This document shows, in pieces, positions 11,213-22,750 of a DNA stretch of 64,000 bases. The position numbers and the translations under genes are program-made. The notes under the pieces are model-generated. The model had not been told where the DNA came from and did not search any database. It saw only the letters and a program-made list of their open reading frames with translations. The stretch comes from Limnephilus marmoratus (lineage: Eukaryota; Arthropoda; Insecta; Trichoptera; Limnephilidae): assembly GCA_917880885.1 (NCBI GenBank), contig OU862909.1:30750405-30814404 (forward strand). The letters are read 5' to 3'. The first letter of the stretch is position 1. Each line of letters starts with the position of its first letter.

Positions 11213-11756
11213 AAATTGTGCAGCCAACAGCAAATTATTTTCTGCGTAAAACTGATTTTTAAATAAAAAATCAATCAGTAAAAATAAAGTTTTTCTACCA
11301 CAATACATCTATTTTTAAATGTCTTTTAAAACTTGAAATTTTTTATTTGGTTTAAATAAGGATTGAACTTTCCTACCCAGGAACAAGAGTCAACTCAAGA
11401 GACAACTCTACCAATCGAGTCGAATCCCAACCGTATAAGACCGACATTTTTTACTGCTGTAATGTCATCGAATTTCAGAGACGTGTGTGCATGATTGCAA
11501 TCAAAAGTTGATAGAATGCATTGTCATAGACAACTTGTCTATCTGCTAAATTCCACTTCCAAGATTCCAATTGATTCATATATTCATTCAAATAAACCAA
11601 AAAATTGAAATTAAAATAGATTTATTTTAAATAAGAAGTATCGTCCAACATCTAACTGAGCAAGAATCTCTCGGACAAATCGGGGTTATTCAGTAAAAAA
11701 AAAATCAAAAAAGTATTACGATTACTCACTAAGAAGACAGAATTAAGTTCTTAGGA

Positions 11757-11850
11757 AGTCTTTTGAAGTGAAACTTCTTTAACCCCGTTAGAGATATAAA
11801 ACGGAAACGACGATAGGTCTGCGCTCATTGGCCGCTTTGTATTTTTACGG
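11757..11850 (-). mobile_element. Fragment of the GAAGTGAAACTT MITE family
   Basis: It begins GAAGTGAAACTTC and carries ACGGAAACGACGATAG and GCGCTCATTGGCCGCTTTG, the inverse of the right half of the MITE at 5302-5543. Only one end is seen. Confidence 0.5.
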
Positions 11851-11963
11851 GTCATAGGAATATAATGCGTAAATTCGCACCTCGCCGAGCTCGTCCCATA
11901 GCGCAGCAGTATAGTGCGTCGCAAATCTCAGCGGCCAGAGAAATCCAGCGGACGGAGGTACGA

Positions 11964-12297
11964 TTTTTTTTTTTACATGAGCTCCACACAGGAGGCCCAG
12001 AGGAAAATAATTTCCCTCAGGGCCTATGTCATCTTTGGGGATGCTGTGTGGAGGGTTTTTTTAAGGAAAGGAAGGATAGGCGAGTTCTGGGAAGGAAAAG
12101 GGTTTAATGGGTGGGTAGGAATATGGAGTTCAGTGTGTCCAGGTCATCCGCCTCCAAGACCTAGACAAACCTCACCCCATGGACCCGGGCACCCCTGCTA
12201 AATCACCAAACGTAGCGAACCACTTGGGGTGACCTGTGGCAGAGGTGTTGGTTATCCAATAAAGGTTCCCGGGGCGGCGGTACCCATTCCCGCCTCC
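11964..12297 (-). mobile_element. SINE-B copy, full length
   Basis: This is the reverse complement of the family: a T run, CATGAGCTCCACACAGGAGG, GGATGCTGTGTGGAG, CCAATAAAGGTTCCC, ending GGTACCCATTCCCGCCTCC. The two nested hairpins of the 3' tail are intact. Confidence 0.85.
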
Positions 12298-12446
12298 TAA
12301 ATTGTAATACGAAATCCAAAAAAATAAACATTTTTGTTTTTGTAAATCAATATCCAATCTTCAAACCACTTTAAAATAAACAGGCAAAAGAAAGTAACAT
12401 CTAGCGACTTACTAGTTTCACTTCTATCGCGCGTGAATTACACTCT

Positions 12447-12969
12447 ATTTTTTTTTAAATTAACTCCACACCGGAGGCCCTGAAGAAAATAATTTCCCTC
12501 AGGGTGTATGTCATCTTAGGGGATGCTGGGTGGAGGGGTTTTAAGGAAAGGATGAATAGGAAGTTCTGCGAAGGAAATAGGTATGAGAGTGGATAAGAAT
12601 TTGGGGTCAGAGGTCAGAGGGTCCAGGAGTGACGGACGTATGAATCCATCCCTTCAACTGCTGTGCAAGGCGATGGGCCGAGGGATTCGGGCTGGAGAGG
12701 TCAAAAAGACTGCCTCAACCAGTCTCTTACGATCCGGCCCGCCACTCAGTAGGTGGGCAAAAGCATTTGCCGTAAAGACCTCTTCAACTAGTCTCTCGAT
12801 CCGGCCCGCCACGCAGCAGATGGGAAGACACATCGTCCGCCAAGACCTTGACAAATCTCACCCCATGAACCCGGGCACCCCTGTTAAGCCACCAAACGTA
12901 GCAAACCACTTGGGGTGACCTATGGCAGAGGTGTTGGTTATCCAATAAAAGGTCCCCGGAGCAGTGGTA
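12447..12969 (-). mobile_element. SINE-B copy, long variant
   Basis: Both ends match the family (T run with AACTCCACACCGGAGG, and GTTATCCAATAAAAGGTCCC). An extra central segment of about 190 bp includes GACGGACGTATGAATCCATC, GCAAGGCGATGGGCCGAG and a twice-repeated CGATCCGGCCCGCCAC. The same extra block is present at 14788-15113, 18786-19210 and, diverged, at 62150-62532. This suggests a longer ancestral form and a deleted short form. Confidence 0.8.
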
Positions 12970-13690
12970 AATTAAGTTTTAAGAGTTCTTAGTAGGTAAT
13001 CGTTGAATAAGAAAAAAAGGATATATATATTTTTTAAATTGAGGGTAAATTAATTACAATACCCGATAATGTAATCACCAACGCTAAAAGAAATGTCTCA
13101 TGGAAAATTATATCCATTACGGAACAATGAAAAAGGCACAAAACAAAGCGGTGGCATTGAAAAGTTTCCCGTTCTGACGAAGTTGTCTGTGTGTGTGTTG
13201 GGGAAATGGTTTACCTGCGCTAATTCCCATCAGCGTAATCCAGTCAGTGTACTCGGGACAGATTTACATAAAGCCCTCACGGAGAGACATGCTTCCCTAT
13301 CTGTTTGAACAGACAGCAGATACTGTGAAATGTGACGAGCTTAAATTATCTGTCACATAAAAAAGTTCATTATTGAAAAGCTCGGTACACAAGGCACCAT
13401 GAATATTTAAAAAAAATTAGATTTAAACTAACAGAAACAAAGATTGCCGACTAAAATGTGCTTCATTGATGTTAAACATATCGATATTCAGAGTGATTCT
13501 ATTTAACAACAAGACAGCTCTCCGACTGGCATGACCATTGGCAAGTTAGTTCTGCAAGCCGGGAGATAAAACAGTCTATGCTGTCGGTGACGGAGATAAC
13601 CATCGGGAACATAGAAATTAATGCACTCCATGGCAGTCGAGTTTTCGAACCATCCACGAATTAGTCTGAAGAATTGTGTTACAATAAAAT
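12970..13690. other. No recognisable feature
   Basis: AT-rich intronic sequence. A 71-codon ORF at 13093-13308 has no recognisable motif. Confidence 0.5.
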
Positions 13691-14510
13691 AAAATAAACT
13701 AAAAGTGAATGTAAACAAAACTAAATTTATGAATATTGGAAAACGAGTAACGCAAACAAAAAAAAAACATATTGATAGACGGTGAGGTTTTGAAAGAAGT
13801 ATTTGAAATTAAATATTTGGGAGTAATAATTGACCACAAATTGACTTTCGCTCAAAATACAAAACAAATTATTAAAAAGATTGCCAAAAAAATTTCGCTG
13901 TTGGGAAGAATAAGAAGATTCCTAGACACAGTCTCCAGTAAAAATGTGTACAACGCAATCATTGTACCACACATAAATTACTGTAGCAGAATTCTAATCT
14001 TAGCCAACGACGGATTAATGAAACAAATGACAATTCTACAAAACAGTTAAGAACTGTAGAAACAGAACTATATTGAAGAAAAATAGGTACACTTCAGTCA
14101 AGAAAATGTTGAAGGAGTTAAATATCTTGTCATTTAAACAAATTATTTACATCAATAGATACTATATTATTAATCCATAAAATAATCAATGGCCATACGT
14201 CTATTGAATTCATAACAAAAATTGATAAACTACAAAGCAAACATACACATGAGACGAGGAAAAGAAATGAACTAAGACTCCCCTTCAGAAAAAAAAACAC
14301 AGAGTCAAAAGTAATTGATGTACAGAGCGTTGAAGATATTTGGAGAATTACCAGAAGAAATAAAATTGGAAGAGAGCATAAAGGCATTTAAAATAAAATT
14401 GCGAAGATATGTGACTGATTTTGTGTAGATGTATTATTTTAAGTGTATGTATATACATATAAGGATTGTATTAGGACAATAAAATACCGCAATAAACAAT
14501 AAACAATGAG
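13690..14510 (+). pseudogene. 3' part of a Jockey-like LINE reverse transcriptase ORF, decayed
   Basis: The frame at 13772-14050 gives FEIKYLGVIIDHKLTF, a KKI-rich stretch and NAIIVPHINYCSRIL, the RT thumb and post-RT region of non-LTR retrotransposons. Past a stop and several frameshifts, recognisable pieces continue: MLKELNILSFKQIIYIN, ELRLPFRKKN, and at about 14330-14425 IFGELPEEIKLEESIKAF then KIKLRRYVTDFV and a stop. An AATAAA-rich 3' UTR ends near 14510. Multiple lesions make it non-functional. Confidence 0.75.
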
Positions 14511-14524
14511 CATATCCCTTCTGA

Positions 14525-14782
14525 CCTGTAGATGGTTCATACCGAGCATGCCCAATAGAAAGTCGGTAGGCTAGAGCCGCGGGTAGTAGCCATATTCCCT
14601 CAGAGAAATCTCAGAAATTTCTTCTGAATCTTCTCCAAAATGAGGGAATCCTTCACTTGGTGCGGGCTCCTAACCACCGACCCACTCTCAAGCCTACACC
14701 TAACCAAAGTATTGTATAGTACTGTGAGAACCAGGGTATCTCTGAAATTTCTCGCAGTGCGTAGGACAAAAACCAACATTCA
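14525..14782 (-). pseudogene. LINE reverse transcriptase C-terminal fragment, frameshifted
   Basis: On the minus strand one frame reads LVLTVLYNTLVRCRLESGSV then RSPHQVKDSLILEKIQKKFL, a hallmark of the post-RT region of arthropod LINEs. After a one-base shift it continues REYGYYPRL and LLGMLGMNHLQVR. It lies head to head with a plus-strand LINE fragment ending at 14510 and directly abuts a SINE-B copy. Confidence 0.72.
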
Positions 14783-14787
14783 ACACA

Positions 14788-15113
14788 ATAGGTGGGTAGG
14801 AATCTGGGGGTTAATGTGTCCATTGTAGATATGAAATCCGTCCCTCCCACTGCGACGCAAGGCGATGGATCGAGATAGACCGGCTGGAGAAGTTTAGGTT
14901 TGGTCTTCCTCAACCAGTCTCTCCCGATCCGGCCCGCAACGCAGCAGATGGGCAAACGCTTTCGCTGCTAAGATCTAGACACCAGATGCTATAAATCTGG
15001 GCAGCCCTGAAAAGTCACCAAACGTAGCGAACCACTTGGGGTGTCCTATGGCAGGGGTGTTGGGAATCCAATAAATGGTTCCCGAGCGGCGGTACTCATA
15101 CCGGCCTCCCAAA
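14788..15113 (-). mobile_element. SINE-B copy, long variant lacking the 3' tail
   Basis: It carries GGTGGGTAGGAATCTGGG, GCAAGGCGATGGATCGAG, CCCGATCCGGCCCGC, AACCACTTGGGGTG and the 5' end GGTACTCATACCGGCCTCCC. The hairpin tail is missing, so either the element is truncated or the LINE fragment to its left was joined later. Confidence 0.75.
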
Positions 15114-15146
15114 CTGTTTTATTATTATATATTCGAATTATAAATA

Positions 15147-15786
15147 CTGTACTGTGCTAATTAATAACAAAAGTGTAGAATTAGAAAAAATAATATATTA
15201 TATTCTTTATTGACGAAAAAAATACAGAACCAATTACAATTAATTTTTTTTAATACGAAGTGTGTCCTACATTAACTTTTATAACTTCTTGTACACGGTT
15301 TGGCATAGAATCAACAATTTTTTTTACAATTTTCTGATATTTGCGTATCTCTAAATTACTGCCTCAATCAGCTTCGTTTTTGTTGTGCTTGTCTTGCTTT
15401 AACTATAGACGTTGATCGAAGATAGATATAGATAGCCCACCGATTTTCAATTGGATTAGGATCCGGAAAGTTACCTGGCTATTCAACGTATGTAATTATT
15501 TTGTCTTTGAAGTATTAACAATCTTTGTGCGTTTTTAAAGAGAAATATTCATCTTTAAAAATAAGAAACAAAAAGCTTTAGTTAAGTTTACCTCTGCAAA
15601 AAACTAAAAAAATAATTCTAAAAAATTACAAAATTTAACGCACCTGTAGCTTGGTGTGTCTCGTAACTCGCTGAATGATAGAACACAAACACAAAATGGC
15701 CGCTATTACAATATGCTACATACAACTGCAAGAAAAAGTGTAATTGTGCTAATTATCATGTGTTCACATTAATTCGCACAGTACTG
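15147..15786 (-). mobile_element. Deleted Tc1-like transposon
   Basis: The ends are inverted repeats (CTGTACTGTGC on the left, CAGTACTGTGC on the inverted right), each flanked by TA (15145-15146 and 15787-15788), the expected target duplication for Tc1/mariner. On the minus strand, PGNFPDPNPIENRWA is the catalytic-E region of Tc1 transposases, and VDSMPNRVQEVIKVNVGHTS with a stop is the C-terminus. At 640 bp, about half of the usual 1.3 kb, with frame breaks and no N-terminal domain, it is dead. Confidence 0.82.
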
Positions 15787-15846
15787 TAAACCCTCAACAG
15801 AAACTAAACATAAACAAAAAAACGAGTGTGCTTTAGACCACACGAC

Positions 15847-16056
15847 TGAAGTAAAATTTCACTAACTTATATCTCCCTCTCAACTTCCGTTCGCCTCGCC
15901 CGACCGTTCGCCTCGCCCAATCACACTTTTCGTAACGCTCTCGTCACGCATTCACCAGCTTACTCCCCAAGTCAAGCGTGCGTAAAATTCCGACCGTTCG
16001 CCTCGCCCGATCATACTTTTCGTAACGCGTGCGTGCGTAAAGAAGTTTTACTTCAA
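15847..16056. mobile_element. MITE with TGAAGTAAAA-type ends
   Basis: The left end TGAAGTAAAATTTCACT and the right end AGAAGTTTTACTTCA are inverted. The interior repeats TTCGCCTCGCCCGA and ACTTTTCGTAACGC. The ends resemble those of the MITE at 5302-5543. Confidence 0.55.
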
Positions 16057-17350
16057 TAAAAGCTGAAACAATAAATGCTTGCCAAATTATTGGGCCTCTC
16101 AGAAACGATTCCGTCGCAGAGTCGTCATAAAGGCAACGTATTTGTAGATAGCTCGAACAACAATATTGTGAGTGGATCCAAAATATTATGATTACATAGA
16201 AAAGGCAACGCAAAAGAAAAGCAATTTGTAGTTCTAGGAATGACCGTACAGTTCAAAAAAAAAAACTCGGTAATTTTTTATTGTCAGCCAAAAATAGAAA
16301 CACGTATTAATAATGAAATTTGGAGTTCCAACGCGGCGGGACCCTTTTCAGCAAATTGAGGCAAGTTTGACAAGCGACCTGTCACATAAACTCCGATCGC
16401 TAGAGACGAACTAAAGCGCCCCAGTTCCATTGTCGCATTAGCAGATACACGGACTGGTTTGTCTAATATGTCCGCGTCCGGGTTAAGTAATGGAGCATAG
16501 AGTAGGGAGACCTGGCTATAGAACTTTATGAAACCTCGGCGGTTTTACCACTTATATTAGTGTGTGGAAGATGGTGACCTCACGAGGGACGCTCGATAAA
16601 ATTTTACACATTTGATGATGAAGTAATCAAAATTGAGTGGGGTGCGAACCGTACTTACCTAACTTCACGCTTTTGTTCTCGGTCAGAAATAGACGCGTAC
16701 AAAACATGCGATGGGGAATTTTCATTATTTTATTGTATGTACATACCTATAACCGTACAATAGAAAATGATTTATGTACCTACTTTAACGAGCTAAATAA
16801 GTACTTACTCGATTTCATTGATCTATCTATATAAATACAAAAATCAAAATATATTTGCTTCAACGAGTTTGTATGTGAGTCGTCTTTGCATCGCCATGCT
16901 AGGAAATGTTTGAAACTTTCAAAATACCATCTTTCCACCCTCGCGAAGGTTTCTGGATTGTTTCAACCACATGATAATACATCTGAAAAGTTTTTTAAAT
17001 CATTACAAAAACTCTTACGAAACTGTCAAAAATGTCACAATTTGTGAATGACATTTTGCAAACCATCGATTGTTAAATCAAAATTCAATTTTCGAATAAA
17101 TTCTTTAAATTAATGAATTTAATCGAAGTACTTACTTACCTATGGTACTAATCAAAATAGAATACTTTGAATCTCATAAAAAAAATATTTATTTTAAATG
17201 GGTAAGGTGTGTTAGGTACCAAATATGATTGATTGTTCTTATAATATACAAAAATGAACGTTAGTAATATATGAAAAATGAAAATTTGAAAAAAAATTGC
17301 AATAGGTGACACGCGAGCCGTTTGAAAATATGAATGTACCGAAACTGACT
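16057..17350. other. No recognisable feature
   Basis: Intronic sequence with several short unrelated ORFs and no family motifs. Confidence 0.5.
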
Positions 17351-17357
17351 CCAGATA

Positions 17358-17530
17358 CTAATATCTACAGCCTGTATGTCGGAGGAATATCTACAGCTCA
17401 TATGTTGAACTAATATCTACGAACTTCAGAGTGTTGACTAATATCTACAGAGCTAAGGTCGGACGAATATCTATGACGGTCCCAGTGTTGACTAATATCT
17501 ACAGAGCGTAGGTTGGACTAATCAGCTAAA
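17358..17530 (+). repeat. Minisatellite, alternating 26/28-bp units (block 1)
   Basis: The core CTAATATCTAC (or GAATATCTAC) starts at 17358, 17384, 17410, 17438, 17464, 17492 and, decayed, 17518, so spacings are mostly 26 and 28 alternately. The higher-order unit is therefore a 54-bp dimer. Spacers are weakly conserved (ACAGAGC.. and ..GTGTTGA). Confidence 0.8.
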
Positions 17531-17661
17531 TGTGTCCAATAGTCGATATTAGGGATTTTTACATACATACTTACATAAATTAAGTTTTTTAAACCACATA
17601 CGAAATATTACGTTATTCCAATATGCTATACATAATTGGAAATCCAACCTCTGCCAGTGCT

Positions 17662-17847
17662 GTAGATATTCGTCAACACTTTGGTGCTCATAGATATTAG
17701 TCAGCAGTTTGAGCTGTAGATATTCGTCAACACTTTGGTTCTCGTAGATATTAGTCAACAGTTTGAGCTGTAGATATTCGTCAACACTTTGGTTCTCATA
17801 GATATCAGTTCGACTTTTTCAGTTTTTGGAATTCCTGTAGATATTAG
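17662..17847 (-). repeat. Minisatellite, alternating 28/26-bp units (block 2, inverted)
   Basis: The inverse core GTAGATATTCG/GTAGATATTAG starts at 17662, 17690, 17716, 17744, 17770, 17798 and 17837 (spacings 28, 26, 28, 26, 28, 39). It is the same 54-bp dimer as block 1 in opposite orientation, 130 bp away. Spacers are far more uniform here (TCAACACTTTGGTTCTC, TCAACAGTTTGAGCT). Confidence 0.8.
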
Positions 17848-18403
17848 TAGACGCCTCCCCGAAACTGAATATATAAAACGCGGGAAAGGGGAGGGAATCG
17901 CGGAAGGAAGTTCGCGGGAGAGGGGAGAGGGAAGGCGGGGAGGGTGAAGGGGAACGAGTCGAATGGGAAAGGACATGCCAGGAGAAACAATTTCTTCATT
18001 ATGTGGCATTGCAACTACATGCCGGGAACTCGCTAGTAAGTAATAAAACACGATATAAATTTGATTGCACTAAAAACGATCCTGGTGATATTATTTTAGG
18101 TATTTGAAAAATGATTTGATGCTTACCAACAGTGGCATCGCATATTTAAATCAATTATTTTTTATACTTCTATTATTTGTCAATTATTATGTAAATGTAG
18201 TGAATTCCAATGGTGATTGTGATGTACTCGGCAGCGCGGTAAATGCACGCGAGTGCTCCCTATTCAACAACTGGCACCCGATTTAGTAAGGCTAATTGTC
18301 CCGTTTATCCGGCGGCAGACGCCAACAGATGAAGTGCCGTCTGTTTAGCAGATACACTGTCCGTTTACCAGGACACCGGGCACCGGGCAGCGGGCACGGG
18401 AAT
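17848..18403. other. No recognisable feature
   Basis: A purine-rich GGGAGAGGGGAGAGGGAAGG patch lies around 17880-17960. Otherwise this is unremarkable intronic DNA. Confidence 0.5.
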
Positions 18404-18441
18404 CCGGACACCGGACACCGGACACCGGACACCGGACACCG
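18404..18441 (+). repeat. CCGGACA heptamer array
   Basis: Five and a half direct copies of CCGGACA, preceded by degenerate CCGGGCA units from about 18377. Confidence 0.9.
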
Positions 18442-18785
18442 CCGGGTACTTCATGCGACGCGGGAATAATATTTTCGATGGTAATGATATTCTGCGGGGA
18501 GGGAATTAATGGAGGCAGGGAATGAGTTGACAGTCGGCAAAATATAACGGGTGACAGTTTCTCATATATAAAATGTCAATCCTTCAAAAGTAACACTGAT
18601 TTGTCAAATATTATGCAATTACGCGAAGCTCCAATTCTCGGTGAACTAAAATCGACAAACTTACATAATAATCACGTTTTTTTATTGCGTTATAGGTACT
18701 CATCACACTCTAAACATAGTCTATCGGAATAATATTATTATACAAGGTACAAACGACATTAAAAAAAATCATTTGGATAAATAAT

Positions 18786-19210
18786 TAACCAACACCTCTG
18801 CCTTAGGTCACCCCTGGTGGTTCACTACGTTTGGTGACTTAGCAGGGGTGGCCGGGTTCATGGGGTGAGCTTTGTCCCTTTGTCCGGGTCTTGACGGCAA
18901 AACAGTCTGCCCACCAGCTGCAGGGCAGGCCGAATCGGGAGAGAATGATTGAAGGAGTCCCTTTGACTTCTCCAGCAGGACTCTCTCGGAACATCGCCTT
19001 GCACCGCAGTGGAAGGGATGGATGCATACGTCCGTCACTCCTGGACATACTGACCCCCAGATTCCTATCCACCCCTAATACCCCTTCCCTTCCCAAAACT
19101 TCCTCTCCTTCCTTTCCTAAATCACCCTCCATACAGCATCCCCAGAGATGACAAAGGTCCTAAATTATTTTCCTCAGGGCCTCCTGTGTGGGGCTAATGA
19201 AAAAAAATTG
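18786..19210 (+). mobile_element. SINE-B copy, long variant
   Basis: This starts within the family at AACCAACACCTCTGCC. It has the long central block (GGATGCATACGTCCGTCACT) and ends CTCCTGTGTGGGGCTAATG plus A run. The inner hairpin is damaged by a short deletion (GGTCCTAAATTATTTTCCTC). Confidence 0.8.
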
Positions 19211-22200
19211 TAAAATGATGCAAGCATAATCAATAAAAGTAGAATCAATGGTATATCTTTCTAAATTACGACGGATAAAGTAAATATCAATACTGTCTCG
19301 TGAGTGGAAGATGAATGCCGTAAATATGCATCCGAGGAAAAAATATTACAAGAAATCTGATTTATCTGAAATATTTAGCCTTCAAAATATCGTAAGTCAT
19401 TAGTTCTTCCAATTTAAACAACAATGCTTGTTAATACAATGCTGGGTACTGGGTAGTAAGTATTAAGTACACCCGTAAGATGTGACTAATGTTCCGGGAA
19501 AGCGGTGTCTAGTGTTGGTTGTAATGCCCTGAAAAGGCTCCACCCCACGCCCGCTTCCATACTCGCCCGATACTCTGATTGGCGGACTTCCGATTGTCGT
19601 TAAACCGTTAGAGTTAGACTATTGTTGTGCTAGGGGTGTATTCATGGCGAAAAGGCTTCGGCGATACGAGATATAAAAATCCAACTGAGCTTTATTTTGT
19701 GGTTCAATGGCTTATGAAACGCTCGATATAATGACATATTGTATTATTTTTTAAGAGAACTGGAAAATGACACCGCTTTATTGTGTAAAAACCATAGAAC
19801 GTACCAAAATTTTAGTTCATTTTTTGTTTGTTTAACAACTTTATTTGACGCACGGACCACCAAAAATTTTACAATTAGATGTGCAAAATTGAAACTTTAT
19901 ATTATTTAAGGAGTGTTTAAAGTTAAGTTTCTAACGGTTTAAAATATAGCCATAAGCAAGCGTATACTTTTTTGATAATTTGCAAAACATTTATTTCATT
20001 GGATAAATACATATATTATATGTATTACAATCGCAACTTTCAAAAGCCCTCATGCAAATTTGCCAATTCGTACATCCGTCATGTTCAAGTAGGGACCTGA
20101 CCATCGAAATGTCAAGTACAGGGGTTGTGCATTGAAAATATACTAGTTTTACATTCAACCTGTATTATTTTATAATGAAATTGACGCATTACTCCTACAT
20201 ACATTTCATGAATTCGCGACATACGATCTCAAAAACCATCCCGGTGAAGTAAAGCTACAAACCAAAAACCATCCTATTCGTCAGCACTTAAATTAAAAGG
20301 CTCTTTAACAGTACGGACAATATCACTTCAATTGAGAACTCTTTTGGATAGATTTATTAAAACGGAGCTCATAAAATATGCGTCGGTCGGTGGAACACTT
20401 AGCTGACATTATATTCTCGTCATGTTTCACGGGGTTTGAGGGATGTGTTTAGACAAGTGGCGGGGGGGGGGGGGGAGAGGAAAGGGGGTGGGAGGTTCAC
20501 TTTGGAATTATTGCCTGTCAGTGGAAACCATTTAGAGGGAACCCCGAGATAGTCAATATCCTAATTCAGCTGTATTTTGTTGGCGAAAGCCATTACCCAT
20601 TCAGCACTATTGTAATATAAGTTACAGAATGTACGATAAATTCATGTGAAAATATGAGATAGTAAATATAGGCTTCATGAAAACGACAAATTACACGATA
20701 AAGCATAGTTTCATATAAAAAAAACTTTATGTAAACTCTTTTTTAACTTTGTATGGCTGGGATTATAATAACGTTAGGAATAAAATAATAAAAGTTGACT
20801 AATATCCGATAACGCGCATACGAAAAAGGGCAGAAGTTGACAGATTTTGTATTTTTTGTGATAATCCATTAGGACTACGGCATCCCCATTTCTTTGGAAT
20901 AAGGCCGTCAAAAGATGGGTAGAGGAAGATTGGGAAGTACCTAGCTGATCAGATGTGAACATAAGATTATTTAAATTATCTTTGTGAAAATAACACAAAT
21001 GTTAATAGAACAAGTATTTTAAATAAAAATTCGATCTAAATTTAAAGTTAATACAAAACAACTAAATCTGAAAGGTAATAAAAATACGTAAGGGTAGAAA
21101 CTGAAAAACAATGGTAATCGTAATAGACTAACATCATTAATGGATAAGGGGAAGGTAGGTACCCATATTTAGACTAGAAATGTGGCACATTTGGGGCAGA
21201 TATTAAGGTCGGCTTATTAAAGTTTATCTGTCACTGTCACAAGTAATACGCTACAGACACAGGGCGGCTTGGGCAGCTTGGGCGGCTAGCGGCGGACGGC
21301 TTCCCGTGTCTTGCCGCCCTCAATAGCGTTTCCGCCCTTCAGTCAGAATGATAAACCGCGTAAACGTCGCTCACAAGCCCATGCGTGCGGATGAAAAGTG
21401 CCCGTGATTTGGAATTGATTGTAAAACTAATGTGCTTTTTAATTGCAGTTAATTATAAATTGGGTGTGGAAATTTCACGATGAATTATTAAGTGAACGTA
21501 AGAACACATCTAATGTATTTCGTAATATTCATCATTAAAATGATAAAATCTTTAAATATTCCACAAAGCTCGTATTTTAATAACTTTTAAATAAAATCTA
21601 TTGCGACATCAGTCCATTCAAAATAGATCAAGATTATTTTGTTGCGAAAGTAAACTGTGGAAATTTTCCGCGTATTAATAATTTTGTAAAAAAAAAGGTT
21701 TTTTTAAAGTGAACAAAAATGATAACTGTGTTATTGAAAAACCAAAAAAGTGGAAACAAATAATGATGATAAAATCGTATTCCGAAACATAAAAACCCGA
21801 AAATCCCTAAAAAACGACGGGATTTCAATAACCCACTGCAGCATACTGAATAAACCCGCGCAATGGGTATACAATGCGTAGTTTTATTGAAAAGCCTTGA
21901 CAACTTGATGCGAATTTGATGAAACTTTTGACCGATAAAAAATGTATTAAATCACGGCAGATGACGCCAAATTTGTATTGAAAACGAACGAATACAAATA
22001 ATAATGTACATTTTTCGAAAAGTGAAATGAATAAATTCTCGACGGATGGCGTTTTTATTATTAAAAAGCAGTGTTGCGTAATTTAAGCCATATTGAAAAG
22101 ATGGCGAAATCCTGGGAGACCGAGAGCTTTTGTTTTGAGAAAATGTTGACGTAGAAATGGAGTGAATCCTTTTAGCTACGTTCAAATCATACATTTATTT

Positions 22201-22350
22201 TCTTCATTATTTTAAATTATTTAATTTCATACGAAAATATTAATAGTTGGATAATTTGTGAAGCACCATTTTAGTGAAAAGTCTTTTAAAGAGTAATATG
22301 GTAGATAGGTAGGTATTACGAACACAAAAATTTGATTCATGCCCGTACAA
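19211..22350. other. No gene or repeat recognised
   Basis: AT-rich intronic sequence. The only local oddities are a run of 14 G at 20462-20475 in a purine-rich tract and a GC-rich patch near 21245-21330. Confidence 0.5.
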
Positions 22351-22357
22351 CTTTTAT

Positions 22358-22750
22358 TTTTTTGCCTCAGCTGCTCCTGTTTGGAACCAGTAAGACTATG
22401 GCGTCCCCAATTGGGGTAGGTTGCGAGGTTGAAGGTAGTGGGAAGGGGGAGGGGAAGGATATGGGGAAGAGGAAGGCGGGAAAGTACCTGGCTATTCAGA
22501 TCTGGTCACCAAACACGGCTAAAGCCATTTCAAGCAACGTTTCAATTCTGAATAGTGGTCTTACTCCAGGGCGATACTGAGAGTATCTTCCATTCCGGAA
22601 TGTGCCGCAAATATACTATATATTATTTTAAATTAATTAATTGTGAAATAACACAAATTAATCAAATAAAATTTGTTTGCACACGCGGGGATTCGATCCC
22701 GCGACCTTTGAATTGGGAGTCAAGAGCCTTACCCCTCGACCACGGAGGTC
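22358..22750 (-). mobile_element. SINE-A (tRNA-derived) copy
   Basis: Read on the minus strand it begins with a tRNA-like head: GACCTCCGTGGTCGAGGGGT (A box) and GGGATCGAATCCCCGCGTG (B box). The family body follows (TTGATTAATTTGTGTTATTT, GCTTGAAATGGCTTTAGCCG, TGGTGACCAGATCTGAATAG). It ends in a T-rich/A-rich tail on the left side. Confidence 0.85.

Noticed and set aside
11865..12357. Long overlapping ORFs on both strands here and in 12583-12918, 18839-19132, 33838-34062 and 62341-62589
   Set aside because: They fall inside SINE-B copies and reflect the GC-rich repeat, not genes.
17358..17847. CRISPR-like look of short repeats with variable spacers
   Set aside because: The DNA is eukaryotic, spacers are themselves related and block 2 spacers are nearly identical, and the repeats alternate 26/28 bp: a minisatellite.
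22680..22750. Sequences resembling tRNA genes (also 31800, 33290, 35290, 37520, 55370)
   Set aside because: Each is the head of a longer SINE-A copy with the same body and lacks a complete cloverleaf; not annotated as tRNA genes.
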